Positions 51,857 through 62,907 are shown, counted from the stretch's first letter. The stretch: 64,000 bases of DNA from Ensifer adhaerens (GCF_001270265.1 NZ_LGAP01000026.1:1-64000), one strand, 5' to 3'. Made by a program: numbers and translations. The notes: a model not told the origin generated them from the letters alone.

Positions 51857-53491
51857 TCAGTGCATGTCGACGTTCACCTGTCGCTTGTAGCGCTCGTAAT
51901 GGGTCGGAACGATCGTCTGGCGCTCGATCATGCGGTGCACCCGCGGCGGTGCGCCGCCGCGATGCAGCGCCGTCAGCTTGTCGCCGACCGAGGCGTCGGC
52001 TTGCGTGCGGCGCTGGTTGTGGCGCACATACTCCACCCAGGTCGGCACATGGTAGGTTTCCGTCCAGGTCGTCGGAATTTCCAGGTCGCGCATCAGCGCC
52101 CAATGGCCGGCGCCGTCGCGGATGCGGATGCGCCGCCGTTCGGCCATGGTCTCCAGGAATTCCGGTATGTCGGCATCGTCGATCTCGTAATCGATCATGA
52201 TGACGATCGGACCGCTGCGCGGTTTCAGGTCCAGCTCAAGCAACGGTTCGTTGAAGCGGTTGAGCGGGTCGAGGTTGAGCGATTTGAACTCAGGCAAGGG
52301 CAGGCGCAGGCCGATGGCCGCCCCCGCCAGCATCAGCAGACAGGAGACAATAAGCGCGTTGGTGGCGCCATAGAGCTCGGCCGTCGTGCCCCAGAGCCAG
52401 CTGCCGCCGGCAATGCCGCCGAAGGTCATGGTCTGGTAGAGCGACAGCGCCCGGCCGACCACCCAGCGCGGCGCCGAAAGCTGGACGGTGGTGTTGAACA
52501 GCGACAGCGCCAGCACCCAGGATGCACCGGAGACCAGCAGCATGAGACAGCTGAGCCACGCATAGGGGCTGAACGCAATGACGAGCGTGCTCAGGGCAAA
52601 GCCGCCGAAGGCCAGGCGAACGATCGCCTCGCTCGACATCATTTCACGCAGCCTTGCGCTGAGCAATGCGCCGCCGATCGCCCCGAGGCCGAAGGCGCCG
52701 AGCATCAGGCCGTAGGTGAGCGGGCCGCCCCGGACGAGGTCGCGCGCCACCAGCGGCAGAAGCGCGAGAATGGCGCTGGCCGACAGGCCGAACAGGAAGC
52801 CGCGCACCAGCACCTTGCCGATATTGGGCGACATGACGACATAGCGCAGGCCGGCCGTGATCGCCCTGCCGAGTGTTTCGCGCGGCAATGGGCTCATGGT
52901 CACTTCGCGCCGCCAGCGCACCAGCGCAAAGAGGATGGCGAAGTAGCTGAGCGAATTGGCGGCAAAGGCTGCCGCCGCACCCGCGGTCGCGACGATCACG
53001 CCGCCGATTGCCGGGCCGACGCTGCGGGTGATGTTGAAGCCCATGCTGTTCAGCGCGACTGCCGCCGGCAGGTCGTCGCGCGGAACCATGTCGCCGACCG
53101 AAGCCTGCCAGGAGGGATTGTTGAGCGCGGTGCCGCAGCCGATCAGGAAGGTGAAGAGCAGAAGCAGCCACGGCGTGATGATGCCGAGATAGGCGCAGAC
53201 GGTCAGAAGCACCGACACCGTCAGCATGAAACACTGCGCCACCAGCATGATCCGCCGCCGGTCGAAATTGTCGGCAAGCGCCCCCGAAACCAGCGAGAAC
53301 ATCATGATGGGAAGCGAGGTCGAGGCCTGTACCAGCGCGACCATGTTGGCCGACGAGGAAATCGAGGTCATCAGCCAGGCGGCGCCGACCGTCTGAATGA
53401 GGCCGCCGAAGTTGGATGCGAGGCTCGCGATCCAGATGGTGCGGAAGATGTCATGCTTGAAGGGGGCCAGTGGCGAGATTCGGGTGGGCAC
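51857..53491 (-). CDS. MFS_3 family exporter with C-terminal soluble domain
   Basis: A 544-residue protein of the Enterobactin-S/PF05977 family. About ten to twelve helices in the first 400 residues, with ASLASNFGGLIQTVGAAWLM, RIMLVAQCFMLTVSV, GTALNNPSWQASVGDMVPRDDLPAAVALNSMGFNITRSVGPAIGG. A 140-residue cytosolic C-terminus (PIVIMIDYEIDDADIPEFLETMAERRRIRIRDGAGHWALMRDLE) resembles a ferredoxin-like ABM domain fused in this family. Function likely siderophore or drug export. Convergent with the transglycosylase gene. Confidence 0.88.
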   Translation of the reverse strand: MPTRISPLAPFKHDIFRTIWIASLASNFGGLIQTVGAAWLMTSISSSANMVALVQASTSLPIMMFSLVSGALADNFDRRRIMLVAQCFMLTVSVLLTVCAYLGIITPWLLLLFTFLIGCGTALNNPSWQASVGDMVPRDDLPAAVALNSMGFNITRSVGPAIGGVIVATAGAAAAFAANSLSYFAILFALVRWRREVTMSPLPRETLGRAITAGLRYVVMSPNIGKVLVRGFLFGLSASAILALLPLVARDLVRGGPLTYGLMLGAFGLGAIGGALLSARLREMMSSEAIVRLAFGGFALSTLVIAFSPYAWLSCLMLLVSGASWVLALSLFNTTVQLSAPRWVVGRALSLYQTMTFGGIAGGSWLWGTTAELYGATNALIVSCLLMLAGAAIGLRLPLPEFKSLNLDPLNRFNEPLLELDLKPRSGPIVIMIDYEIDDADIPEFLETMAERRRIRIRDGAGHWALMRDLEIPTTWTETYHVPTWVEYVRHNQRRTQADASVGDKLTALHRGGAPPRVHRMIERQTIVPTHYERYKRQVNVDMH

Positions 53492-53651
53492 CTCGTCTTC
53501 TCTCTCGTGTCTTTTGATTGCGGTATCGAAGCGGTTCGTTGCCTGTTATAAACCTCGAAGACCGAAGTGCCAGCCGCTGAAACTTGCCGTCGCATCGATT
53601 GCCTGTCGCCCGCATCTCTCTGGCGGCTTCGGCCGCCACCGGTCGAACACC

Positions 53652-53680
53652 TTGCAATTTGCGGCAACGAGGCGTATATG
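53652..53680 (+). promoter_or_regulatory. Promoter of the rimP-nusA-infB operon
   Basis: TTGCAA, 17-nt spacer, TATATG is close to the sigma-70 consensus. It lies about 90 nt before rimP, with a terminator-like hairpin between. The first base C makes the -35 CTTGCA, as often seen in rhizobia. Confidence 0.65.
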
Positions 53681-53707
53681 GGCCTCAAATTCTTGATCGG
53701 TAGATGA

Positions 53708-53738
53708 AGAGTGGGCCCGTCAGGACCCGCTCTTTTTT
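53708..53738 (+). terminator. Attenuator in the rimP leader
   Basis: The stem AGAGTGGGCC / GGACCCGCTCT (with G-U pairs) is followed by six T. It sits between the operon promoter and rimP, so some transcripts should end after about 50 nt. NusA, encoded downstream, influences such terminators, which allows autogenous control. Confidence 0.7.
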
Positions 53739-53766
53739 ATTAGCCGGTCCCATGAGGAGACATCGT

Positions 53767-54387
53767 TTGTCCGATCCGACAACGGCTGAAAATGAATATG
53801 AACCCCGCCTGATCACCGAGACCGGTCTTGATCAGCGCATCGCCGACATCATCGAGCCGGTGCTGACGCCGATGGGCTATCGCCTGGTGCGCGTGCGCAT
53901 GTCCGGCCAGAACGGCATGACGCTGCAGATCATGGCCGAGCGCAACGACGGCACCATGACCGTCGACGATTGCGAAGCGATCTCGATGGCCATTTCCCCG
54001 GTTCTCGATGTGGAAGATCCGGTCGACAAGGCGTATCATCTGGAAGTGTCGTCGCCCGGCATCGACCGCCCGATGGTTCGCAAGTCCGATTTCTTCCGCT
54101 GGCAGGGTCACCTGCTGAAATGCGAGACCTCGGTGCTGGTCGAAGGCCGCAAGCGTTTCCGTGGCAAGATCGTGTCGGTGGATGCAGATGGCTTCCAGCT
54201 CGAGCGCGATCAGCCGGCCTATGGCGAGGAAGCGACGGTGGTCATTCCCTTCACCACGCTTGCGGAAGCGCGGTTGATCCTGACCGACGACCTGATCCGT
54301 GACGCCCTGACAGCCGACAAGAAGGCCAAGGCAGCGCGCGCCGCGAACGAGAATTTCGAAGACGAAGATTCACCTATCGAAGAATAA
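53767..54387 (+). CDS. rimP: Ribosome maturation factor RimP
   Basis: About 206 residues. The N-terminal domain [54 protein letters not shown] and the following [15 protein letters not shown] are hallmarks. It assists 30S assembly. Start is TTG at 53767 with AGGAG 6 nt before; an upstream ATG at 53752 overlaps that SD and is less likely. A charged C-terminus ([20 protein letters not shown]) is extended compared with E. coli. Followed by nusA after 48 nt. Confidence 0.93.
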   Translation: MSDPTTAENEYEPRLITETGLDQRIADIIEPVLTPMGYRLVRVRMSGQNGMTLQIMAERNDGTMTVDDCEAISMAISPVLDVEDPVDKAYHLEVSSPGIDRPMVRKSDFFRWQGHLLKCETSVLVEGRKRFRGKIVSVDADGFQLERDQPAYGEEATVVIPFTTLAEARLILTDDLIRDALTADKKAKAARAANENFEDEDSPIEE

Positions 54388-54435
54388 AAGCCGGGGCGGT
54401 GCTTGAGGCCCCCTGCAACCAGACGGAGACATGAG

Positions 54436-56052
54436 ATGGCAGTCAGTGCTAACCGGCTCGAGCTTCTGCAGATCGCAGATGCAGTGGCACGCGAAAAGGT
54501 GATCGACCGCGAGATCGTTCTGGCCGCGATGGCCGATGCGATCCAGAAGGCCGCGCGTTCCCGCTATGGTTCGGAATCGAACATCCGCGCCGACATCAAT
54601 TCCAAGACCGGCGAAATCCGCCTGCAGCGTCTCCTGGAAGTGGTCGAGAAGGCGGAAGACTATTCCACCCAGATCCCGCTCGAACTGGCCCGCGACCGCA
54701 ACCCGGACGCCAAGCTCGGCGACTTCATCGCCGACCCGCTGCCGCCGATGGATTTCGGCCGTATCGCCGCCCAGTCGGCCAAGCAGGTCATCGTGCAGAA
54801 GGTTCGCGAAGCCGAGCGTGACCGTCAGTTCGACGAATTCAAGGATCGCGTCGGCGAGATCGTCAACGGCACCGTCAAGCGCGTCGAATACGGCAACGTC
54901 ATCGTCGATCTCGGCCGTGGCGAAGGCATCATCCGTCGCGACGAGATGATCCCGCGCGAAAACATGCGCTACGGCGACCGCGTCCGCGCCTTCGTCTACG
55001 ACGTTCGCCGCGAACAGCGCGGCCCGCAGATCTTCCTCTCGCGCACGCATCCGCAGTTCATGGTCAAGCTCTTCACCATGGAAGTGCCTGAGATCTACGA
55101 CGGCATCATCCAGATCAAGTCGGTTGCCCGCGATCCGGGTTCGCGCGCCAAGATCGCCGTGATCTCGAACGATAGCTCGATCGATCCGGTCGGCGCCTGC
55201 GTCGGTATGCGCGGTTCGCGCGTTCAGGCCGTTGTAGGCGAACTGCAGGGCGAAAAGATCGATATCATTCCGTGGTCGCAGGATCCGGCATCGTTCATCG
55301 TCAACGCGCTGCAGCCGGCGGAAGTCGCCAAGGTCGTTCTCGACGAAGATGCTGAGCGCATCGAAGTGGTGGTTCCGGACGAGCAGCTGTCGCTGGCCAT
55401 CGGCCGCCGCGGCCAGAACGTTCGCCTCGCCTCGCAGCTGACCGGCTGGGATATCGACATCCTCACCGAGCAGGAAGAGAGCGAACGTCGCCAGAAGGAA
55501 TTCAACGAGCGCACCAACCTGTTTATGGATTCGCTCGACGTCGACGAGATGGTCGGCCAGGTTCTGGCTTCCGAAGGCTTCGCGGCCGTCGAGGAGCTTG
55601 CCTATGTCGATCTCGACGAAATTGCCTCGATCGACGGCTTCGACGACGAAACGGCCACCGAAATCCAGACCCGCGCTCGCGAGTATCTGGACAAGCTGGA
55701 AGCCGAGATGGATGCCAAGCGCAAGGAACTCGGCGTTGCCGACGAACTGCGCACGATCAATGGTCTGACCAGCCCGATGCTGGTCGCGCTCGGCGAGGAA
55801 GGCATCAAGACCATCGAGGACTTTGCCGGTTGCGCCGCCGACGACCTGGTCGGCTGGAGCGAACGCAAGGACGGCGAGACCAAGCGCTTCGAGGGCACGT
55901 TCTCGAAGTTCGAGGTTTCGCGCGCCGACGCTGAAGCCATGATCGTTCAGGCCCGCCTTGCTGCCGGCTGGATCACGGAAGACGACCTTGCCGTCGAGCA
56001 GGAAGAAGATGAGGCGATCGAGGTTGCCGAAGGCGCGGAACAGGACGCCTGA
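54436..56052 (+). CDS. nusA: Transcription termination/antitermination factor NusA
   Basis: A 538-residue protein: NusA N-terminal domain (about 1-130, [22 protein letters not shown]), S1 ([25 protein letters not shown]), two KH domains ([47 protein letters not shown]) and two helix-hairpin-helix repeats plus an acidic tail. It modulates pausing, termination and antitermination. The stop TGA shares an A with the ATG of the next gene, so translation is coupled. Confidence 0.96.
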   Translation: MAVSANRLELLQIADAVAREKVIDREIVLAAMADAIQKAARSRYGSESNIRADINSKTGEIRLQRLLEVVEKAEDYSTQIPLELARDRNPDAKLGDFIADPLPPMDFGRIAAQSAKQVIVQKVREAERDRQFDEFKDRVGEIVNGTVKRVEYGNVIVDLGRGEGIIRRDEMIPRENMRYGDRVRAFVYDVRREQRGPQIFLSRTHPQFMVKLFTMEVPEIYDGIIQIKSVARDPGSRAKIAVISNDSSIDPVGACVGMRGSRVQAVVGELQGEKIDIIPWSQDPASFIVNALQPAEVAKVVLDEDAERIEVVVPDEQLSLAIGRRGQNVRLASQLTGWDIDILTEQEESERRQKEFNERTNLFMDSLDVDEMVGQVLASEGFAAVEELAYVDLDEIASIDGFDDETATEIQTRAREYLDKLEAEMDAKRKELGVADELRTINGLTSPMLVALGEEGIKTIEDFAGCAADDLVGWSERKDGETKRFEGTFSKFEVSRADAEAMIVQARLAAGWITEDDLAVEQEEDEAIEVAEGAEQDA

Positions 56053-56750
56053 TGGCGACCACCGCATCGACTGACGCTGACGCTCTGCCTTCGGACAAGG
56101 GTCCGAAGGACAAGAGCGGCAGCACCCGGACTTGCATCGTCACGCGCGAGAGTGGCTCGCCCGACGATCTGATCCGCTTCGTCGCCGGACCCGACGGCCG
56201 CATCGTTCCCGATCTGAAGCGTCAGCTTCCGGGGCGCGGCTGCTGGATCAAGGCGGAGCGGGCGCTGGTCGAAAAGGCCATGGCGAAGAAGCTCTTCGCC
56301 CGGGCCTTGAAGGCCGACGTCAAGGTCGATGCGACGCTTGCCGACGACGTGGACAGGCTGCTCGTCGAGCAGCTTGCCGGCATGATGAACATGGCGCGCA
56401 AGGCGGCCCAGTTCATCTCCGGCGCGACGAAGACGGAGCAGGCCGTTCGTGGATTGGCGGCACTCGCCGTCTTCCACGCGAGTGATGCGGCAGCCGACGG
56501 CGTCCGCAAGATAGACCAGGCCCGCAAGGCGATGAGCTTTGTGGTTGAACATGAAACGGAAATACCCGCGTTCCGCCCCTTCACGGCGGCGGAAATGGAG
56601 GGCCTTTTGGGAAGTAATGCTTTTATCCATGCCGCAACGCTTGCAGGGCAGGCGGGTGAGGGTGTAGTGAAGCGCGCAATCATGCTCGAAAAGTACCGTG
56701 GATCCGTCCCGGTCCGGGCCGAAGGCGGCGCTGGCAAGCCACAGCAATGA
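56052..56750 (+). CDS. YlxR-family RNA-binding protein with L7Ae-like C-terminus (DUF448)
   Basis: A 232-residue protein. The YlxR domain has RTCIVTRESGSPDDLIRFVAGPDGRIVPDLKRQLPGRGCWI, then an L7Ae/YlxQ-like domain (GMMNMARKAAQFISGATKTEQAV). The Gram-positive homologue RnpM modulates RNase P. This fusion is typical of alphaproteobacteria and lies between nusA and infB. Confidence 0.92.
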   Translation: MATTASTDADALPSDKGPKDKSGSTRTCIVTRESGSPDDLIRFVAGPDGRIVPDLKRQLPGRGCWIKAERALVEKAMAKKLFARALKADVKVDATLADDVDRLLVEQLAGMMNMARKAAQFISGATKTEQAVRGLAALAVFHASDAAADGVRKIDQARKAMSFVVEHETEIPAFRPFTAAEMEGLLGSNAFIHAATLAGQAGEGVVKRAIMLEKYRGSVPVRAEGGAGKPQQ

Positions 56751-56855
56751 CGCGCGTCACCGGCAAAATCCGGCATCGCGTACATTGTTTGAGACAATTT
56801 GGAAGACAGGGTCAGGTGATACGCATCCGGCCCTGATCGCTAGGAACGGAACGGA

Positions 56856-59555
56856 ATGACCGACAACAACGACGACAAGACAGGCAGCGCAGCAGGCAAG
56901 AAGACGCTGACCCTGAAGCCCTCCGGGGTTTCGCAGGGGACCGTGCGTCAGGACATGGGCCGTGGCCGCACCAAGGCGGTCGTGGTCGAAACCAAGAAGC
57001 GCCCCTTCCACCGCCCCAAGGACGAGCGGCCGATCACGCCGGTGGCCGCGGCTCCCGCCGCACGGCCGGCCGAGCCGCGTCCGGCTCAGCCGCAGCCTTC
57101 GGGCCGCCCGGCCCCGCAGCCACAGCAGCACCAGACGCGCCAGGAAGCCAACCAGGCGAACCGTCCGCGCGTCGGCGTCGTTCTGAACCAGCTTTCCGCC
57201 GGTGAGATCGATGCGCGCCGCCGTGCTCTGGCCGAAGCGCAGATCCGCGAAGCCGAAGAAGCGGTCATCCGCGCCGAGAATGAAGCGCGCCGCAAGCGTG
57301 AGGAAGAAGCCCGTCTCCTGCAGGAGAAGGAAGAAGCCGCACGCCGCGCCGCAGAAGAAGCAGCACGCCCGGCTGTCGAGCCCGAAGCCAAGGCCGAAGA
57401 GGTTGTCGAAGAGCGCCCCGTGGCTGCTCGCGCACCGGCGGTCACTGAGCGTCGCGTCGACAATCGCCCGCAGGCCGGACGGCCCGCTGCCCCGGCAGCA
57501 GCCATTCCGACGCCGGCACCGGCCGGTGCTCTGCGCGGTCGCAAGGTCGACAACGAAAAGGATGACGATCGTGGCCCGCGCCCCGGCGCAGGTCCGGTTC
57601 GTGGCAAGGTCGTGCGTCCGGAGCCGGCAAAGCCGGTAACGCGCCCGAAGGGTGACGATGGTCGCCGCCAGGGCAAGCTGACGCTGACCACCGCTGCCGA
57701 CGAGGATGCCGGCCAGCGCGCCCGTTCGCTGTCGGCGATGCGTCGCCGTCAGGAAAAGTTCAAGCGCAGCCAGATGCAGGAGACCCGCGAGAAGATTTCG
57801 CGTGAAGTCGTTCTGCCGGAAACCATCACTATTCAGGAACTGTCGCAGCGCATGTCCGAACGCGCCGTCGACGTCATCAAGTACCTGATGAAGGAAGGCC
57901 AGATGATGAAGCCCGGCGATCTGATCGACGCCGACCTGGCCGAGCTCATCGCCGGCGAATTCGGCCACACCGTGAAGCGCGTTTCCGAGTCCGACGTCGA
58001 AGAAGGCATCTTCAACGTGTCCGACATCGAGGAAGAACTGGTTTCGCGTCCGCCGATCGTCACGATCATGGGTCACGTCGACCACGGCAAGACCTCGCTG
58101 CTCGACGCCATCCGTCATGCCAACGTGGTTGCCGGCGAAGCGGGTGGCATCACCCAGCACATCGGCGCCTATCAGGTCGAGCAGAACGGCAACAAGATCA
58201 CCTTCATCGATACCCCGGGCCACGCGGCGTTCACCGCCATGCGTGCCCGCGGTGCCCAGGCGACCGACATTGCCATTCTGGTGGTTGCGGCCGACGACAG
58301 CGTGATGCCGCAGACGATCGAATCCATCAACCACGCCAAGGCGGCTGGTGTTCCGATCATCGTGGCGATCAACAAGATCGACAAGCCGACGGCCAATGCT
58401 CAGAAGGTTCGCACCGAACTTCTGCAGCACGAAGTCTTCGTCGAATCCATGGGCGGTGAAGTTCTCGACGTTGAAGTGTCGGCGAAGAACGGCACCAACC
58501 TCGACAAGCTCCTCGAAGCGATCCTGCTGCAGGCGGAAATCCTCGACCTCAAGGCCAATCCGAACCGGACGGCCGAGGGTACGGTGGTTGAAGCCGAACT
58601 CGACCGTGGTCGCGGCGCCGTCGCAACCGTGCTCGTTCAGAAGGGCACGCTGCGTCCGGGCCAGATCATCGTCGCCGGCGACCAATGGGGCCGTGTGCGC
58701 GCTCTGGTCAACGACAAGGGTGAACACGTCAAGGAAGCCGGCCCGTCGATGCCGGTCGAAGTTCTCGGCCTTTCGGGCACGCCGGCAGCGGGCGACAAGT
58801 TCGCCGTCGTCGAAAACGAAAGCCGCGCTCGCGAGATCTCGGAATACCGTCTGCGGCTCGCCCGCGACAAGGCGGTTGCCCGTCAGTCCGGTTCGCGCGG
58901 TTCGCTCGAGCAGATGATGACCCAGCTCCAGACATCCGGTCTGAAGGAGTTCCCGCTCGTCATCAAGGGTGACGTGCAGGGTTCGATCGAAGCGATCGCC
59001 GGTGCGCTGGACAAGCTCGGAACCGACGAAGTGCGTGCGCGCATCGTCCATTCCGGCGCCGGTGGTATCACCGAGTCGGATATCTCGCTGGCCGAAGCAT
59101 CGAATGCCGCCATCATCGGCTTCAACGTTCGTGCCAACAACCAGGCCCGTTCTGCTGCCGAGCGTGCAGGCATCGAGATCCGCTACTACAACATCATCTA
59201 CGATCTGGTGGATGACGTTAAGGCGGCGATGTCCGGTCTGCTCTCGCCCGAGCGTCGCGAAACCTTCCTCGGCAACGCCGAGATCCTGGAGGTGTTCAAC
59301 ATCACCAAGGTCGGCAAGGTCGCGGGTTGCCGCGTCACCGAAGGCAAGGTCGAGCGTGGCGTCGGCGTCCGTCTGGTTCGCGACAACGTCGTTATCCACG
59401 AAGGCAAGCTCAAGACGCTCAAGCGCTTCAAGGACGAAGTCTCGGAAGTCAACGTCGGTCAGGAATGCGGTATGGCGTTCGAGAACTACGAAGACATCCG
59501 CGCAGGCGATACGATCGAGTGCTTCCGCGTCGAACACATCACGCGGACACTGTAA
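56856..59555 (+). CDS. infB: Translation initiation factor IF-2
   Basis: An 899-residue GTPase. The N-terminal region (1-300) is a long basic/Ala/Pro/Gln-rich, partly coiled domain typical of alpha IF-2 ([25 protein letters not shown]). After the IF2_N domain come the G motifs: [15 protein letters not shown] (G1, about 400), DTPGHAAF (G3) and NKID (G4). C-terminal domains bind fMet-tRNA. It starts at the first ATG after an AACGGAACGGA leader. A hairpin terminator follows. Confidence 0.96.
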   Translation: MTDNNDDKTGSAAGKKTLTLKPSGVSQGTVRQDMGRGRTKAVVVETKKRPFHRPKDERPITPVAAAPAARPAEPRPAQPQPSGRPAPQPQQHQTRQEANQANRPRVGVVLNQLSAGEIDARRRALAEAQIREAEEAVIRAENEARRKREEEARLLQEKEEAARRAAEEAARPAVEPEAKAEEVVEERPVAARAPAVTERRVDNRPQAGRPAAPAAAIPTPAPAGALRGRKVDNEKDDDRGPRPGAGPVRGKVVRPEPAKPVTRPKGDDGRRQGKLTLTTAADEDAGQRARSLSAMRRRQEKFKRSQMQETREKISREVVLPETITIQELSQRMSERAVDVIKYLMKEGQMMKPGDLIDADLAELIAGEFGHTVKRVSESDVEEGIFNVSDIEEELVSRPPIVTIMGHVDHGKTSLLDAIRHANVVAGEAGGITQHIGAYQVEQNGNKITFIDTPGHAAFTAMRARGAQATDIAILVVAADDSVMPQTIESINHAKAAGVPIIVAINKIDKPTANAQKVRTELLQHEVFVESMGGEVLDVEVSAKNGTNLDKLLEAILLQAEILDLKANPNRTAEGTVVEAELDRGRGAVATVLVQKGTLRPGQIIVAGDQWGRVRALVNDKGEHVKEAGPSMPVEVLGLSGTPAAGDKFAVVENESRAREISEYRLRLARDKAVARQSGSRGSLEQMMTQLQTSGLKEFPLVIKGDVQGSIEAIAGALDKLGTDEVRARIVHSGAGGITESDISLAEASNAAIIGFNVRANNQARSAAERAGIEIRYYNIIYDLVDDVKAAMSGLLSPERRETFLGNAEILEVFNITKVGKVAGCRVTEGKVERGVGVRLVRDNVVIHEGKLKTLKRFKDEVSEVNVGQECGMAFENYEDIRAGDTIECFRVEHITRTL

Positions 59556-59576
59556 GATCCGTCCGATTAGAAATTG

Positions 59577-59615
59577 TGCGGGCGCCGGGTTATCCTTCGG
59601 CGCTCGCATTTTTTT
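59577..59615 (+). terminator. Intrinsic terminator between infB and rbfA
   Basis: The stem TGCGGGCGCCG / CGGCGCTCGCA (one mismatch) is followed by seven T, a textbook rho-independent terminator. The rbfA SD (GAGGT) begins immediately after the T-run, so rbfA either uses read-through or is partly isolated. Confidence 0.8.
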
Positions 59616-59628
59616 GAGGTATTGACCA

Positions 59629-60036
59629 ATGACCAGAGCCACATCCTCTGCCCCATCCCAGCGCATGCTGCGCATCGGTGAACAGGTGCGCGCCGCGATC
59701 ACGCAGGTTCTGCAGCGTGGCGAAGTCCGCGATCCCGTCATCGAGAAGACGCTGATCGCGATCTCCGAAGTGCGCATGTCGCCCGATCTGAAGATTGCGA
59801 CCGCCTATGTGACGCCGCTCGGCGTTCCCAACCATGCGGAAGTCATCGAGGCGCTGAACCGCAATGCCAAGTATATTCGCGGCCGGCTCGGGCCCCAGCT
59901 TCGCCAGATGAAGTATATGCCCGACGTTCGTTTCCGCGACGATACGAGCTTCGACAACTACAAGAAGATCGACGCCCTCCTTCGCTCACCCGAAGTGAGC
60001 CGCGATCTCGATCCGAATACCGAAGACGAAGAATAG
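59629..60036 (+). CDS. rbfA: Ribosome-binding factor A
   Basis: A 135-residue KH-like protein: [51 protein letters not shown], then [20 protein letters not shown], all hallmarks of RbfA. It binds 16S helix 1 during late 30S assembly, notably in the cold. GAGGT SD. Followed 8 nt later by truB. Confidence 0.95.
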   Translation: MTRATSSAPSQRMLRIGEQVRAAITQVLQRGEVRDPVIEKTLIAISEVRMSPDLKIATAYVTPLGVPNHAEVIEALNRNAKYIRGRLGPQLRQMKYMPDVRFRDDTSFDNYKKIDALLRSPEVSRDLDPNTEDEE

Positions 60037-60044
60037 AAGAGTTC

Positions 60045-60980
60045 ATGTCCAAACCGCGTAAACCCAAGGGCCGCCCGATTTCCGGTTGGCTGATCCTCGA
60101 CAAGCCGCTCGATTTCGGCTCGACCGAAGCCGTTTCCAAGATCAAGTGGCTGTTCAAGGCGCAGAAGGCCGGCCATGCCGGCACGCTCGATCCGCTGGCT
60201 TCCGGCATGCTGCCGATCGCCCTTGGCGACGCGACCAAGACCGTTCCCTATGTCATGGACGGCCGCAAGATCTACGAATTTACCGTGGCCTGGGGCGAAG
60301 AGCGCTCGACCGACGACCTCGAAGGCCAGGTGACCCATTCCTCGGCCGAACGCCCGACGGAAGAGGCGATCCGCGCCCTGCTGCCGAACTATACCGGCGT
60401 CATCAGCCAGGTGCCGCCGCAGTTCTCGGCGATCAAGATCGACGGCGAGCGTGCCTATGATCTCGCCCGCGATGGTGAAACCGTCGATATTCCGGCGCGC
60501 GAAGTCGAGGTCTTTCGCCTGACGCTGCTCGGTGCCACGCCCAATCTCGCCCAGTTCGAGATCGAATGCGGCAAGGGCACTTACGTCCGCTCGCTTGCCC
60601 GCGACATGGGCCGCGATCTCGGCTGTTTCGGACACATCGCTTCGCTGCGGCGCACCTTCGTGGCGCCGTTCGGTGAAGACGACATGGTGCCGCTTGCCGA
60701 TCTGGTCGCGCTGGAAAAGATCGAAAGCGACGAGGAGCGATTGGCCGCACTTGACGCCTTTGTGATCGAAACCGGCGAGGCGCTCTCCAGCCTGCCACAT
60801 ATCGCCGTCAACGACGACCAGGCGCACCGGCTGAAGATGGGCAATCCGATTATCCTTCGTGGCCGCGATGCGCCTTTGGCAACGCCCGAAGCCTATGCCA
60901 CGGCTCGCGGCAAGCTGATCGCCATCGGCGAAATCGCCGAGGGCGAGTTCCGTCCTAAGCGCGTCTTTGCCGTCGGCTGA
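60045..60980 (+). CDS. truB: tRNA pseudouridine-55 synthase
   Basis: A 311-residue enzyme with the catalytic Asp in [19 protein letters not shown] (about 49), [20 protein letters not shown], the thumb-loop region [21 protein letters not shown] and a C-terminal PUA-like domain. It forms psi-55 in the T arm. Last gene of the nusA operon; a two-part hairpin follows in the 205-nt gap. Confidence 0.95.
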   Translation: MSKPRKPKGRPISGWLILDKPLDFGSTEAVSKIKWLFKAQKAGHAGTLDPLASGMLPIALGDATKTVPYVMDGRKIYEFTVAWGEERSTDDLEGQVTHSSAERPTEEAIRALLPNYTGVISQVPPQFSAIKIDGERAYDLARDGETVDIPAREVEVFRLTLLGATPNLAQFEIECGKGTYVRSLARDMGRDLGCFGHIASLRRTFVAPFGEDDMVPLADLVALEKIESDEERLAALDAFVIETGEALSSLPHIAVNDDQAHRLKMGNPIILRGRDAPLATPEAYATARGKLIAIGEIAEGEFRPKRVFAVG

Positions 60981-61041
60981 TCTCTTCGATTCCAGCATTT
61001 GCGTTTGCCGCATCGCTGACGCATGATCCCGCCCAAGGGCT

Positions 61042-61078
61042 TGCGACCGCTTCGAAACGATCTCGTTTCTCGGTCGCA
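61042..61078 (+). terminator. Composite hairpin after truB
   Basis: Outer arms TGCGACCG / CGGTCGCA enclose inner arms GAAACGA / TCGTTTC, giving a long interrupted stem. No T-run follows. A second small hairpin (GGCCGCC / GGCGGTC) lies at about 61119-61137. Confidence 0.5.
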
Positions 61079-61227
61079 GGCAGCGTTCGCTTGCGATCCC
61101 TCCGGTCGCTCCGATGACGGCCGCCGTTCGGCGGTCGCGAGAACGGCGCGTCCTGCTCGATGCGCGGCTCGATAATTGAGAGGCGGTGCAGTTGGCGCAG
61201 GTTTCGCAAGAGGGAAGGAAGAGTACC

Positions 61228-62907
61228 GTGGGTCGCGGGGCGGCAGCTCTCGATTTCATTCGCCACCGCCTGACGCGGCCTTTCCGCTTCTACCTGACAT
61301 CGCTGCTTTTGATCGCGATCGTTCCCGCATTCATCTTTTCACTCGTGGTGCTGAAGCGAAGCGTCGACGCGCAGGAGCAGGTCATCACGGCGCTGCTGCA
61401 GGCTTCGACCGGATCGGTGACCCGCATCGTCGAGCGTGACGTCGAGGGCATGCTGACGACGCTGAAGGTACTCTCGACCGCGCCAGCGATGGAGGGCGGT
61501 GACATGGAGGCCTTCTATCGCAGGGCTTCGACGGCGCTCGCCGACACCGACTCCTACCTGATCGTCATCGACCGCAAGCACAATCAGCGCATGAACACGC
61601 GAGTGCCCCTCGGTACACCGCTCGCCAAGGCCTCCGACTCCGCCTCGGTCGAGCGGGCTTTCACCAACAATGGCGCGCCGCTGGTGTCGAACGTGTTCTT
61701 TGGCCAGACGGCCGAAAAATGGGTCTTCAACGTTTATTTGCCGGCGAAACTTCCAACCGGCGAGGAATATCTGCTCACCCTGACGCGGAACGCCGAGAGC
61801 ATGGCAAAGGCCGTGAACCGCGAAACCCTGTCGCCGGGCTGGAATGCCGCTCTGGTCGACGGTAACGGCAAGGTCATCATTTCATCGGATGCCGGGGTCA
61901 AGGCGGGTGAACCGTTCTTCCTCGACAAGGTGCCGGCGATCAGCATCGGCGTGCGCAACATCACCGAGAACGGCACCGCCTATCGGGTGGCCACGGAGTT
62001 TTCCGTCGTGACCGGCTGGCGGATCATCGCCTGGGCGCCGCGCGCCGCGGTCGATGCGCCGGCCGTCTGGTCGTTTCTGTGGCTGTCGCTCGGCGGCATC
62101 ATCTTTGCCGGCATTGCCATTGCGGGCTCGCTGGCAATCGCACGGCTCTTGTCGCAAGGGGTCAAGCTCGTCGCGCTCGATGCGCGCCGTCTCGGCGCGG
62201 GCGAGCGCATCGAGCCGCGCCCGCATATGATCGCCGAAGTCGAAACCGTATCCGCAGCCCTTGCCAAGGCGGCGGCGTCGCGCACCAAGGCCGAGAGCGA
62301 GATCCGCTTCCTCATGCGCGAGGTTGCCCATCGCTCGAAGAATCAGCTGACGGTGATCCAGTCGATGCTGAACCAGTCGGTGCATTCGGCCGAAAGCGTT
62401 GCCGACTTCGCAGAATCCTTCCGCAGGCGCATTGCCGGCCTTGCCCGCTCGACCGATCTGATGATCGCCAACGCCGCCCAGGGCGTCGACTTCCGGGAAC
62501 TCGCCCAGAACCAGTTACAGCCTTTCACGCCGGATGATCCCAAGCGCGTCGTCCTGTCGGGTCCCGCGTTGCGATTGGACACCCAGATCGCCCAGACGCT
62601 CGGCATGGCCCTGCATGAGCTGGCGACGAACGCCACAAAATATGGTGCGCTTGCCAATACCACCGGTGTCGTCAAGCTCAGTTGGTCGCTGTCCGACGAG
62701 GGCATAGCCATTCGCTGGCGGGAGGAGGGCGCCGACATCGCCGCCGCGACGACCCGGAGCCGCAAGGGCTTTGGCACGCTGGTGCTGGAACGCATGCTCG
62801 GCATGGCGTTGAAAGCCGAGCTTGAACGGATCATGCATCCTGACGGCATCGAGTGGCGGATCAACATCCCCAGGGATGCGAAGGACGGCGACGACGCGGA
62901 GCCTTGA
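61228..62907 (+). CDS. HWE-type sensor histidine kinase with extracellular Cache-like domain
   Basis: About 559 residues. A membrane helix (FYLTSLLLIAIVPAFIFSLVVL), a periplasmic sensor (about 45-280, containing DSYLIVIDRKHNQRMNTRVPLG), a second helix (VWSFLWLSLGGIIFAGIAIAGS) with HAMP-like linker, then a kinase core with H-box EVAHRSKNQLTVIQSML, N-box LHELATNATKYGAL, WRE motif and GFGTLVLERML. The His..Asn..WxE combination marks the HWE family of rhizobia. No receiver gene is next to it, so its partner is elsewhere. GTG 61228 with AGGAAGAG is preferred over GTG 61186. Confidence 0.88.
   Translation: MGRGAAALDFIRHRLTRPFRFYLTSLLLIAIVPAFIFSLVVLKRSVDAQEQVITALLQASTGSVTRIVERDVEGMLTTLKVLSTAPAMEGGDMEAFYRRASTALADTDSYLIVIDRKHNQRMNTRVPLGTPLAKASDSASVERAFTNNGAPLVSNVFFGQTAEKWVFNVYLPAKLPTGEEYLLTLTRNAESMAKAVNRETLSPGWNAALVDGNGKVIISSDAGVKAGEPFFLDKVPAISIGVRNITENGTAYRVATEFSVVTGWRIIAWAPRAAVDAPAVWSFLWLSLGGIIFAGIAIAGSLAIARLLSQGVKLVALDARRLGAGERIEPRPHMIAEVETVSAALAKAAASRTKAESEIRFLMREVAHRSKNQLTVIQSMLNQSVHSAESVADFAESFRRRIAGLARSTDLMIANAAQGVDFRELAQNQLQPFTPDDPKRVVLSGPALRLDTQIAQTLGMALHELATNATKYGALANTTGVVKLSWSLSDEGIAIRWREEGADIAAATTRSRKGFGTLVLERMLGMALKAELERIMHPDGIEWRINIPRDAKDGDDAEP

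Noticed and set aside
51788-53551. A 587-codon plus-strand frame opposite the MFS_3 exporter
   Set aside because: Low-complexity Arg/Gln/Asp-rich antisense translation; the minus strand encodes a clear transporter.
54370-56067. A 565-codon minus-strand frame opposite nusA
   Set aside because: Antisense shadow; nusA has all its domains on the other strand.
56757-59777. A 1006-codon open frame on the minus strand opposite infB
   Set aside because: It mirrors codon structure of the highly biased GC-rich infB gene, shows no family motifs and overlaps a convincing gene completely.
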